Shown: positions 1-6,273, counted from the first letter of the stretch. The stretch is 6,309 bases of DNA from Methanomassiliicoccus sp. (GCA_020725985.1 DYTM01000086.1:1-6309), one strand, 5' to 3'. The notes: a model not told the origin generated them from the sequence alone. Translations and numbers: made by a program.

Positions 1-725
1 CGATGGGGAAGAAGCTCCCCTTCGAGGCGACGAGCGAGGTCGATGTCCCCAAGGACTTCTCGAAGCTTGGAAGGGCGAAGACCGTCGTCGAGGCGACAAA
101 GATCCTGAAGAAGAAGGCTGGGCACGAGCTGCCTGCCGTTGTCGGCACCACGGGGCCGTTCACGATCGCCGGCCACCTGGTCGGGACCGAGAACCTCCTG
201 CTGTGGATCATCACCGACCCGGACGCAGTGCACAAGTTCCTGAAGATCGCCGCAGAGGTGGAGCACAACTACCTCAAGGCGATCGCGGCCGCGGGAGCGG
301 ACGTCATCGTCATGAGTGATCCGTCAGCCTCGACTGACATGTTGTCGGGGGAGATGTTCGACGAGTTCGCTGCGCCCTACATCAAGAAGTCGTTCGAGGG
401 AATCGACACCACGAAGAACGTGTTGCACATCTGCGGCGATACGACCATCCTTCTCGACCACATGATCGCCACCGGCGTTCAGGGTCTGAGTATCGAGGAG
501 AAGGTTGTCCCCGAGAAGGCTGTGGAGATAGTCAACAACAGGGCCGCGCTCGTCGGAAATGTCGGCGTGGTCAAGCCGTTGCTGCAGGGAACGCCCGCCG
601 ATGTCGCGGCGGACGCGAAGAGGGTGGCGAAGGCCGGGTTCAACCTCGTTGCCCCTGGATGCGGTCTTGCGGCGAGGGTTCCGAAGGACAACATCCAAGC
701 GCTCGTCAAAGCGATCAAAGGTTGA
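1..725 (+). CDS. mtbA: Methylcobamide:coenzyme M methyltransferase (MtbA/MtaA type), 5' end outside window
   Basis: Transfers a methyl group from a methylated corrinoid protein to coenzyme M in the cytoplasm, the last step before methyl-CoM reductase. It belongs to the uroporphyrinogen-decarboxylase-like methyltransferase family. Numbering from the ATG at 3, the zinc-site pattern His-X-Cys...Cys is intact: H142 and C144 in LHICGD, and C220 in APGCGL near the C-terminus. The spacing of about 76 residues fits the family. Known members are about 340 residues with the His near 237, so roughly 95 N-terminal residues probably lie upstream. The ATG at 3 is therefore almost certainly an internal methionine, not the start; the reading frame is set by base 3. 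MtbA (methylamine) and MtaA (methanol) cannot be separated firmly by eye. I prefer MtbA because of the APGCGL ending and the neighbouring ramA. A hairpin terminator follows the TGA stop. Confidence 0.85.
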   Translation, partial: MGKKLPFEATSEVDVPKDFSKLGRAKTVVEATKILKKKAGHELPAVVGTTGPFTIAGHLVGTENLLLWIITDPDAVHKFLKIAAEVEHNYLKAIAAAGADVIVMSDPSASTDMLSGEMFDEFAAPYIKKSFEGIDTTKNVLHICGDTTILLDHMIATGVQGLSIEEKVVPEKAVEIVNNRAALVGNVGVVKPLLQGTPADVAADAKRVAKAGFNLVAPGCGLAARVPKDNIQALVKAIKG

Positions 726-736
726 AAACACGAAGA

Positions 737-772
737 GGGAGGATACTTTCCTCCCCTTCTCAAATTTTATTT
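737..772 (+). terminator. Hairpin plus T-rich tract after mtbA
   Basis: A perfect 7-bp inverted repeat (GGGAGGA at 737-743, TCCTCCC at 749-755, 5-nt loop) lies 11 nt after the mtbA stop. It is followed by the T-rich CAAATTTTATTT. This would end the mtbA transcript and separate it from ramA, which has its own promoter. Archaea often terminate on T-tracts alone, so the hairpin may be secondary. Confidence 0.65.
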
Positions 773-923
773 AACCTCATTCAATAATTCTGCTCGCCCT
801 GCTTTTCCTGCGATTCATGATGCGTCTCGGAATCTTCCAAAGACCCTTCCTCCTGGAGGTCCGCTGCTACGTTGCCAGAGGAGCGAGAATACGGTCGGGA
901 AGCGCATGCGATTCGATGTGCAG

Positions 924-933
924 ATTTAAATAC
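924..933 (+). promoter_or_regulatory. TATA box of the ramA unit
   Basis: ATTTAAATAC is a good match to the archaeal TATA element in otherwise GC-rich DNA. Transcription starting about 25 nt downstream would give a leader of only some 5-12 nt before the ATG at 963. No Shine-Dalgarno sequence is visible there, so ramA is probably read from a leaderless or near-leaderless mRNA. An 8-bp palindrome, CGCATGCG (903-910), sits 14 nt upstream of the box and could be an operator, but this is weak. The rest of 726-962 holds only the mtbA terminator; I see no gene in it. Confidence 0.75.
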
Positions 934-962
934 GGATATCCTATTAACCCTCGGTACTACTT

Positions 963-2624
963 ATGGCATTTGGCATTGCGCTTGACCTTGGCACGAGCGG
1001 GTACCGGACTCATCTTGTTGATCTCTCCAAGAAGGGGAAGATCATATCCACGGCCATCACGATGCGGCACCCCCTCCCCGGCGCGAACATAATGGACCAT
1101 CTGCATTTCTGGCTGGAGAACGGCGCCGAGGTGGGGCACAAGATCATCCTCGAGACGGTGGACAAGCTCATCGAGCTTCACGGCGCGGATTGCCGGGAAA
1201 TCAGCCGGATCGCGATATGCGGGAACCCGGCTCAACTCTCCATGTTCGAGGGCATCGAGATTCGGGACCTTGCGTACGCCGGCGAGTCGATGCTCAGGCG
1301 CCTCAACGTGAAGAGGCCGAACAGGCGGGGGCACACCACCACCGCCGGAACGATCGGTCTCTCCTCCGTAGGATCCGAGACCGAGGTGGCGATTCCCCCG
1401 GCGATCAGGCACGAGGTAGGCGCGGATGCGCTTGCGATGATCATCAAATCCAAGCTCCTGGAGAAGAACGAGACCTGCATGGTCACCGACTACGGCACCA
1501 ATGCGGAGATGGGGCTTTTCCACAATGGGGAGTTGTACAGCGGTAGCGCGGCCGCGGGACCCGCCATGGAGGGACAGCACGTTTCGTTCGGCATGCTCGC
1601 CGCCCCCTATGCAATATCCGACCTGAGCTTCGGGGAAGACGGCTTCTGGCACAACTACGTCCTGGACGAGCGGCTCAATCCCAGGAAAGGGTCGATGATG
1701 AACCCTGCCACCGGGGAGGCGAAGAGCCTGGACACGATCAAGGCCAAGGGGATCACCGGCACTGGCGTCGTGGCGGCGGTCGCCCTCGGACTCGAGTCCG
1801 GCCTCGTCAAGCTTCCTGGAATCGCCACAAAAGACAAGGTCCTCCATTTCCAGGACGGCATCTCGTTCAACGAGAGGGACCTGCGGGAGGCGGGGAAGGC
1901 GATGGGAGCGATCAGGGCGGGGCACAAGACCCTGATCGAGGAGGTGGGGATCAAGGATGAAGATGTGAGGTCGATGTATCTCGCCGGCGCCTCTGGCACC
2001 TATGTCGACCCGATCAAGGCCCAGGTCTGCGGGCTCGTTCCGAGGATCGTCGAAAGGACGGTCCAAGTCGGCAACACCTCCCTCATGATGGCGTACGATC
2101 TGCTCGTGGACGAGGAGGTCATGGACATGATGCAGTCGGTGGCAGATTCGATCGCCTCGAAGCATATCATGTTTGCCACCTCGAAGATATTCGAGGACAT
2201 CTACATCAACGAGGTCGCCTACTGGCTCGAGGGCATGCCGATGGACTACTACAACAAGATGCTCAAATACGCCGGCCTCACCCCCATGCCCGACATCGTC
2301 CGGCCGAAGGAGACGCTGAGGATCGTGAAGAGCGACATCCCCGAGCTGGGCTCGAAGGGCCTCAAGACCCTGGAGCACGTCGGGGTCTTCCTTATCGGGA
2401 GCTTCGAGGGCTGCACCGGCTGCAAGAGGTGCGAGATGGAGTGCCCCGAGGGGGCGCTCAAGTTGGAGAAGGTGGGGCCGAAGCAGTTCAGGGTAACGAT
2501 TTCGACGGAGTACTGTCTCGGGACGGCGTGCAAGAACTGCGAGCAGGCTTGTCCGGACAGCACCTTCAAGTTCAGCGATCTCAAGATCGTCGAGAGGGAG
2601 GAGTTGAAGGGTAGGTGCGCCTGA
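963..2624 (+). CDS. ramA: RamA-type corrinoid protein reductive activase (ATP-dependent, two [4Fe-4S] clusters)
   Basis: Reactivates corrinoid methyltransferase proteins by ATP-driven reduction of Co(II) to Co(I); cytoplasmic. At 553 residues it is close to the usual RamA length. The N-terminus opens with the actin/hexokinase-like nucleotide motif ALDLGTSGYRT (6-16), followed by MRHPLPGANIMDHL (34-47), TDYGTNAEM (175-183), GITGTGV (263-269) and AGASGTYVD (341-349), all typical of RamA. The C-terminus carries two ferredoxin-type clusters: C484-X2-C487-X2-C490-X3-C494-P and C518-X4-C523-X2-C526-X3-C530-P. The four-residue gap at the start of the second is also found in characterised Methanosarcina RamA. 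The ATG at 963 fits the family N-terminus and the TATA box 30 nt upstream. The end overlaps the next gene by 10 nt. The client corrinoid protein is not certain: no methylamine corrinoid protein is in the window, but MtrA is. Confidence 0.95.
   Translation: MAFGIALDLGTSGYRTHLVDLSKKGKIISTAITMRHPLPGANIMDHLHFWLENGAEVGHKIILETVDKLIELHGADCREISRIAICGNPAQLSMFEGIEIRDLAYAGESMLRRLNVKRPNRRGHTTTAGTIGLSSVGSETEVAIPPAIRHEVGADALAMIIKSKLLEKNETCMVTDYGTNAEMGLFHNGELYSGSAAAGPAMEGQHVSFGMLAAPYAISDLSFGEDGFWHNYVLDERLNPRKGSMMNPATGEAKSLDTIKAKGITGTGVVAAVALGLESGLVKLPGIATKDKVLHFQDGISFNERDLREAGKAMGAIRAGHKTLIEEVGIKDEDVRSMYLAGASGTYVDPIKAQVCGLVPRIVERTVQVGNTSLMMAYDLLVDEEVMDMMQSVADSIASKHIMFATSKIFEDIYINEVAYWLEGMPMDYYNKMLKYAGLTPMPDIVRPKETLRIVKSDIPELGSKGLKTLEHVGVFLIGSFEGCTGCKRCEMECPEGALKLEKVGPKQFRVTISTEYCLGTACKNCEQACPDSTFKFSDLKIVEREELKGRCA
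2596..2603 (+). promoter_or_regulatory. Ribosome binding site fixing the GTG start of the MBL gene
   Basis: GGGAGGAG lies 11 nt before the GTG at 2615, inside the 3' end of ramA. An in-frame TAG at 2612-2614 directly precedes the GTG, so translation cannot start further upstream. The next in-frame Met is far inside the protein. Together these support the GTG start. Confidence 0.7.
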
Positions 2625-3472
2625 TATCGATCGTCGACAACGTCTCGGCCCCTCCCCATTCCATAGCCGGACTGGTCAAGAGGCTCGAGTCCCCGGATCG
2701 GCATTTCCTCTCGGAGCACGGCTTCTCTCTGCTCGTCGAGACCGACAAGGGACAGAAGGTCCTGGTGGACGCGGGCGCCTCGGAGGAGGTGCTGGAGCAC
2801 AACCTCGCCCTTCTGGGGATACCTCCGCAGAGCATAGATGCCGTTTTCATTTCGCACGGCCACTACGATCATGTCGGAGGCCTGCTGCCCTTCATCAAGG
2901 CCCGGGTCCCGATATACTCCCATCCAAATACGTTCCAGGGGAAGCGATTCGCCGTCGCCGGAATCAAGGTGACGGACATCTCCGTCCCCCCGCGGATACT
3001 GGAGGCGCTTCCCGGCGCCAACCTCAATCTCTCATCGTCGAGCGTGGAGATCGTGGAGGGGGTGAGGACCTCGGGCGAGATTCAACGCCAGTTTCCTTTC
3101 GAGCCGGCGGGAAACTACCTCCGGGAGGAGGAGGGGAAGATGATCGAGGACAGCATGAGCGACGAGCAGGCCCTATACCTCGCTTCGAAGAAGGGGCTCA
3201 TCATCATCTCCGGCTGCGGGCACGGAGGAGTGGTGAACGTGGTGCAGCAGGCGAGGAAGGCCACCGGGAGCAAGGTCTTCATGCTCGTCGGGGGCTTCCA
3301 CCTGTACGGCGGGGACACCGACCGGCTTCTCAAGACGATGGACCATCTGAAGAATCTCGGGGTGGAGAGGGTGGTGCCGACCCACTGCACAGGCTTCGAG
3401 GCGATGAAGCTCCTTTCTGATAGATTCACCGGCTTCGAGCTCCTCTCGGTAGGAAGCGAAATCGACATCTGA
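2615..3472 (+). CDS. Metallo-beta-lactamase-fold protein, MJ0301/COG1237-like
   Basis: A 285-residue MBL-fold protein beginning with GTG (MRLISIVDN). The metal-binding motif HGHYDHVGG is at 81-89. Further family landmarks are SDEQAL (182-187), SGCGHGG (199-205), GGFHL (226-230), THCTG (256-260) and VGSEI (279-283). This order matches the COG1237 group, which includes archaeal proteins described as dihydropterin-ribofuranosyl-aminobenzene phosphate synthases of methanopterin biosynthesis, such as MJ0301. Whether this member makes that product cannot be read from sequence. No signal peptide or membrane segment is seen, so it is probably cytoplasmic. It overlaps ramA by 10 nt and has no promoter of its own, so it should be co-transcribed and translationally coupled. 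That suggests a job tied to corrinoid activation or pterin-linked methyl transfer, which is inference. Family assignment is firm; function is open. Confidence 0.85.
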   Translation: MRLISIVDNVSAPPHSIAGLVKRLESPDRHFLSEHGFSLLVETDKGQKVLVDAGASEEVLEHNLALLGIPPQSIDAVFISHGHYDHVGGLLPFIKARVPIYSHPNTFQGKRFAVAGIKVTDISVPPRILEALPGANLNLSSSSVEIVEGVRTSGEIQRQFPFEPAGNYLREEEGKMIEDSMSDEQALYLASKKGLIIISGCGHGGVVNVVQQARKATGSKVFMLVGGFHLYGGDTDRLLKTMDHLKNLGVERVVPTHCTGFEAMKLLSDRFTGFELLSVGSEIDI

Positions 3473-3517
3473 CGCCAAACACAGGGAGTCTGGGGATTCC
3501 GACCCTTCCCTTCTCGC
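3473..3517. other. Short convergent gap between the MBL gene and mtrH
   Basis: Only 45 nt separate the two converging stop codons. There is a pyrimidine-rich run (CCCTTCCCTTCTC, 3503-3515) on the plus strand and no strong hairpin. Termination of either unit is not clearly encoded, so the transcripts may overlap at their 3' ends. Confidence 0.5.
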
Positions 3518-4399
3518 CTAGAGATCCGAAACGGCCTGGGCTATGAGCTCGTCGGCGAAGGCGGCTGCGTGGAACGCGCGTCGGGCATACTCCGCCGGGC
3601 CGTACATGACGAAATCCGCGCCAGCCATGAGGGGAATGACGATCGAGGACACATCTACGTACCGGAACAGCCTCGGATCCTTCTTCAGCAGCGGGGACCA
3701 CGACTCGACGGCATTGTGCAACGCGCAACCGGAGGGAAGGCCCCACTTCGCCTTCGAGACGACGAGCGCCCTCAGGGCCGATCCCGCATTCTGGTCCATC
3801 GACATGACTGCGAGGTCGATGAGGGGCTTCTCGATGCCGTTCTTCCTGGCCAGAGCAAGAAGGCCCTCGTCCATCATCCCCCCGCCGTCGTCAAGGAGAT
3901 AGATCTTCCCCTTCACTCCGAGGTCCCTCGGGTTGAAGGCGAGGAGCACCGCCGCCTTCAGGCCGATCTCCCCGAGCTGCCTGATCTCATCAGGAGAGCT
4001 TCCGGCGCTCAGTGAGTTGTACACCGCCCTCTCCCCCAGCCCATTCTCCACCGCCCTTCTCGCCCCGCTCAGCCTCACATCCGGGCTCGGGGAGTCGATG
4101 AAGAGCGGGAGGTCGGTCATCTCTGAGACCTTGTCAAGATAGGACGCGATCGATTCGGGGGTCTCAGCGTAGAGCATCAGGGCGGCAGGGGTGCCGGTTG
4201 CCTCGGCCGCCGACTCGATTTCGGCGACAATACTCGTCACCTTCTCCACATCGACCTTCCCTCTCACCCTGTCTATCACCGCGCTGTGACGGGGGTAGAA
4301 GAGGGAACCGACGAGGACGGACCTTCTCTTTCCCGGCTGGCCACCGAATGACACGCCCCCTATGCTGAAGACATGCTGTTCGTTCTGAAATCTGAACAT
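3518..4399 (-). CDS. mtrH: MtrH-like methyl-tetrahydro(methano)pterin:corrinoid methyltransferase
   Basis: MtrH transfers the methyl group between N5-methyl-tetrahydro(methano)pterin and the corrinoid held by MtrA. This 293-residue protein matches MtrH along its whole length: MFRFQNEQ and GGVSFGGQPG (14-23) at the N-terminus, IDSPSPDVRLSGA (101-113), RAVYNSL (124-130), LLAFNPRD (152-159), GLPSGCALHN (220-229) and MAGADFVMYGPAE (258-270) near the C-terminus. It is somewhat shorter than typical complex subunits of about 310-330. The ATG directly abuts the mtrA stop (TGAATG), with a G-rich stretch (GAGCGGGGG) just upstream as a possible ribosome site, so the two are surely co-translated. It has no membrane segment. 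The gene ends in TAG; homology stops there too, so I take it as a real stop. It could work in either direction, delivering methyl groups to or taking them from the pterin. Confidence 0.92.
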   Translation of the reverse strand: MFRFQNEQHVFSIGGVSFGGQPGKRRSVLVGSLFYPRHSAVIDRVRGKVDVEKVTSIVAEIESAAEATGTPAALMLYAETPESIASYLDKVSEMTDLPLFIDSPSPDVRLSGARRAVENGLGERAVYNSLSAGSSPDEIRQLGEIGLKAAVLLAFNPRDLGVKGKIYLLDDGGGMMDEGLLALARKNGIEKPLIDLAVMSMDQNAGSALRALVVSKAKWGLPSGCALHNAVESWSPLLKKDPRLFRYVDVSSIVIPLMAGADFVMYGPAEYARRAFHAAAFADELIAQAVSDL

Positions 4400-5170
4400 T
4401 CAGGTACCCCCGCTCAAGTATGACTTGATCCTCGCTGCCAGCTGCACTGAGGGAACATGAACGATCTCGTCATCCACCGGATCAAGGATGAGGCCGAATT
4501 CATCCGAGACGACGGCGAGCGAGGCTGAAGTACTTAGTCGCTCGCTCGGCATGCGGAGCATGTGGGAGGCGAATCTGTCGGAGGCGATGTTCAAGCTCCT
4601 ACTGATAATCCCCCCCTCGGTCATCAGGGCTGGCACCTCCACAACAAGAGGCTCCTCGGGGAAGGCACCTGGGTCCCTCCCCTCGCACTCGGCGATGCTT
4701 AGCAGGAGTTCCGCGCGGCGATCCTGGTCGAAATCGTACTCCTGATCGTATCCCACTATCTCCACCACCTCCTTCGGGTGGACGAGGTCGATGGCCTCCA
4801 CCTGGGCCCGGAAACGGTCGACTGCCTCCCTCGGGAGATTGCAGAGATAGGGGATCGCGGCTTTCGTCCCGATGATCCTCATGCGCTCATCCACTCCGTT
4901 CCGGATCAGGCTGATCAGCGCATCTCCCGGGAAATGGCCGAACTCGTCCTTCCCGCAGACGATGAGGAAGCGGATGCGGAGGTTGCTGATGATGTTGACA
5001 ACGACCTTCTCGATTCCGATGTTCTCGGTCTTCAGAGTGCCTTTCACGCTGAATCGGTCCCCTGGGATCGAGGCCGCGCCCCGTCCGATGATCGCCACCG
5101 CTACCGGCGAGTCGTCCGACCCGATCTCGTAGTCACCAGGCGCCACTGGCCATGTGGTCTCTCCCTTCAT
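4400..5170 (-). CDS. mtrA: MtrA-like corrinoid protein without the C-terminal membrane anchor
   Basis: MtrA is the corrinoid-carrying subunit of tetrahydromethanopterin S-methyltransferase. This 256-residue protein keeps the corrinoid domain: WPVAPGDYEIG (7-17), SPVAVAIIG (21-29), KTENIGIEKVVVNIISN (47-63), IRFLIVCGKDEFGHFPGDA (66-84), KAAIPYLCNLP (103-113), FRAQVEAIDLV (120-130) and DPGAFPEEPLVVEV (166-179). H79 in FGHFPG is at the place of the lower axial cobalt ligand known from MtrA structures. In place of the usual hydrophobic C-terminal helix there is a polar region of about 76 residues (181-256) containing MTEGGIISRSLNIASDRF and DEFGLILDPVDDEIVHVP. I do not recognise it as a known domain. 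The protein should thus be soluble. It is the first gene of the mtrA-mtrH pair; the subunits MtrB-G are absent from the window. The ATG at 5170 fits the N-terminus; the ribosome site (CAGGAAG) is weak. Confidence 0.9.
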   Translation of the reverse strand: MKGETTWPVAPGDYEIGSDDSPVAVAIIGRGAASIPGDRFSVKGTLKTENIGIEKVVVNIISNLRIRFLIVCGKDEFGHFPGDALISLIRNGVDERMRIIGTKAAIPYLCNLPREAVDRFRAQVEAIDLVHPKEVVEIVGYDQEYDFDQDRRAELLLSIAECEGRDPGAFPEEPLVVEVPALMTEGGIISRSLNIASDRFASHMLRMPSERLSTSASLAVVSDEFGLILDPVDDEIVHVPSVQLAARIKSYLSGGT

Positions 5171-5205
5171 GATGCGGATACTTCCTGAGGGCGAAGGCCG
5201 TCTGC

Positions 5206-5228
5206 GTCCTTCCAGAGAGATGGAGGAC
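5206..5228 (-). repeat. Inverted repeat (hairpin) in the mtrA leader
   Basis: On the minus strand GTCCTCCA and TGGAAGGAC form an 8-bp stem with one bulged base around a 6-nt loop (TCTCTC). It lies about 36 nt before the mtrA ATG. It could be an RNA leader structure or an operator. The length is modest, so chance is possible. Confidence 0.4.
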
Positions 5229-5238
5229 TCAGGGCTTC

Positions 5239-5261
5239 CTCCCTCGGCTCAGCGGAGGGAG
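5239..5261 (-). repeat. Inverted repeat near the predicted mtrA transcription start
   Basis: Perfect 7-bp arms (CTCCCTC at 5239-5245 and GAGGGAG at 5255-5261) flank a 9-nt loop. The element sits just downstream of the candidate minus-strand TATA box, where a repressor site or a 5'-end RNA hairpin would be expected. Confidence 0.4.
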
Positions 5262-5268
5262 ATCGGGG

Positions 5269-5276
5269 AATAAAAG
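5269..5276 (-). promoter_or_regulatory. Candidate TATA box of the mtrA-mtrH operon
   Basis: On the minus strand this reads CTTTTATT, the most AT-rich TATA-like stretch on the mtrA side of the intergenic region. A start about 25 nt downstream would give a leader of some 75 nt, far longer than those predicted for ramA and the DUF169 gene, and holding two inverted repeats. The match to consensus is moderate. Confidence 0.45.
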
Positions 5277-5341
5277 TGTTTTGAGCACCGATGAGGAAGC
5301 CCCTTCTGGAAGCCATCTTCCTGTTCTTGGTCTTCGACACC

Positions 5342-5349
5342 TATAAATA
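5342..5349 (+). promoter_or_regulatory. TATA box of the DUF169 gene
   Basis: TATAAATA is a strong archaeal TATA element, ending 34 nt before the ATG at 5384. The predicted leader is about 10-15 nt. Together with its downstream bases (TATAAATATCGAT) it resembles the ramA box (TTTAAATACGGAT), which may mean shared control or simply a common consensus. Its presence inside the longer open frame starting at 5291 argues that the real start is 5384. Confidence 0.75.
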
Positions 5350-5383
5350 TCGATGTGGTGGATTCGTCGGGCGGTGGTCGCTG

Positions 5384-6088
5384 ATGGAGGACTACGTTGT
5401 GCTTTCGAAGAAGATGGTGGACATACTGGGTCTGAAACATGAACCGGTCGCCGTAACCCTCATCAAGAGGGGCCAGGCCCCGCCAGTCGGATACAGTGAG
5501 TCTAAGTCGAACATCAGGCATTGCCAGTCGATCATGAGGGCCCGAAAGGGCGAATCACTTTGGATCCCCGCCGCCAAGCACGCATGTCCGGCGGGCGCAT
5601 CCGCGTTGGGTATGATTCCCACTCCTGAGAAGGTCGCTTCTGGGGAATTCCACTGCAATCTCGGCCTGTACGACAAGCCTGAGACCTCGAAGAAGATGAT
5701 AGACGCCCGGCCGACCCTGGAGCAGGGGAGCGTCATCGGGACTGCTGTGAGCGCTCTCAGTAGGGCGAGCCTCTCCCCCGACGTTGTCATTGTGACCGGG
5801 ACTCCGGAACAGGTCTACTGGATCCTGCCCGCGGCAACCACGTTCACAGAGGGGGGGAGAGTCACGGTCGACATGGCAACCGCCCAGGCGACCTGCGTTG
5901 ACGAGACGATAATCCCCTATCTGACGGGGAACGTGAACATTTCCCTCGGCTGCTTCGGGTGCCGCAAGGCGACCGATATCGCCCCGGAGGAGATGCTTGT
6001 AGGCATTCCGGGAGGGAAGCTCGAGTCAATCGTCGCGGCACTCGAGAAGATGGCAGCCGGGCCAATTCCAAAATCAAGGGTCAAGTGA
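5384..6088 (+). CDS. DUF169-family protein with six cysteines
   Basis: A 234-residue protein of the DUF169 (COG2043) family, function not established. The family pattern is clear: an N-terminal helix then LKHEPVAVTL (17-26), ACPAGASALGM (67-77), SPDVVIVTGTPEQV (131-144), ATCVDETIIPYL (169-180) and SLGCFGCRKATD (187-198) followed by EEMLVGIPGGKLESIV. Cysteines are at 47, 68, 91, 171, 190 and 193; the CPAGA and CFGC sites look like metal, Fe-S or cofactor ligands, which is inference. There is no signal peptide or membrane segment with this start. I chose the ATG at 5384 over 5291 because the extra 31 residues do not resemble the family and contain the TATA box. It is divergent from mtrA-mtrH and shares their intergenic region. 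Such genes are often seen in methanogens and other anaerobes, so a role in corrinoid or one-carbon chemistry is plausible but unproven. Confidence 0.85.
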   Translation: MEDYVVLSKKMVDILGLKHEPVAVTLIKRGQAPPVGYSESKSNIRHCQSIMRARKGESLWIPAAKHACPAGASALGMIPTPEKVASGEFHCNLGLYDKPETSKKMIDARPTLEQGSVIGTAVSALSRASLSPDVVIVTGTPEQVYWILPAATTFTEGGRVTVDMATAQATCVDETIIPYLTGNVNISLGCFGCRKATDIAPEEMLVGIPGGKLESIVAALEKMAAGPIPKSRVK

Positions 6089-6112
6089 CCCTTTGCCTTT
6101 CCCTTCTTTCAG
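6076..6112 (+). terminator. Hairpin terminator overlapping the DUF169 stop codon
   Basis: AAGGGTC (6076-6082) and GACCCTT (6087-6093) form a perfect 7-bp stem with a 4-nt loop that includes the first base of the TGA stop. A long pyrimidine run (TTTGCCTTTCCCTTCTTTC) follows. This is a convincing terminator for the DUF169 transcript. Confidence 0.65.
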
Positions 6113-6203
6113 TGTTTCTCGGCAGCATTGCAGTGGGATCGCTGGACTCTGAGTCTCAATGACGGGACCCTTTCCAGGGATGTCGTTTGACCAGAACGTT
6201 GCA

Positions 6204-6247
6204 TGAATGTATTCAGTTCGTTCCGAGATTCGATACAAATTAGTATC
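6204..6247. repeat. Two small inverted repeats in the terminal intergenic region
   Basis: TGAAT-GT-ATTCA (6204-6215) and GATAC-AAATTA-GTATC (6232-6247) are short perfect inverted repeats in the most AT-rich part of 6089-6309. They might be operator half-sites or promoter elements for a gene beyond the window. No coding region or tRNA is seen here. Confidence 0.3.
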
Positions 6248-6273
6248 CGACGCGACAATAGCAGCACCGAGGG

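Noticed and set aside
3..5. ATG at 3 as the real start of the methyltransferase
   Set aside because: The protein would lack about 95 residues of the barrel compared with the family; the window edge is a simpler explanation.
957..2378. A 473-codon open frame antisense to ramA
   Set aside because: It is a shadow of a GC-rich coding gene; its translation is rich in Arg, His and Asp with no recognisable motif, while ramA on the other strand is a full-length match to a known family.
3426..3520. Possible pyrrolysine read-through of the TAG ending mtrH
   Set aside because: MtrH homology ends naturally at the TAG; the continuation immediately runs into sequence antisense to the MBL gene and resembles nothing. 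No PYLIS-like structure was evident.
5291..5383. A 31-residue N-terminal extension of the DUF169 protein with a hydrophobic stretch (a possible signal peptide)
   Set aside because: The strong TATA box lies inside it, the residues do not fit the family, and the ATG at 5384 is at the right distance from the promoter.
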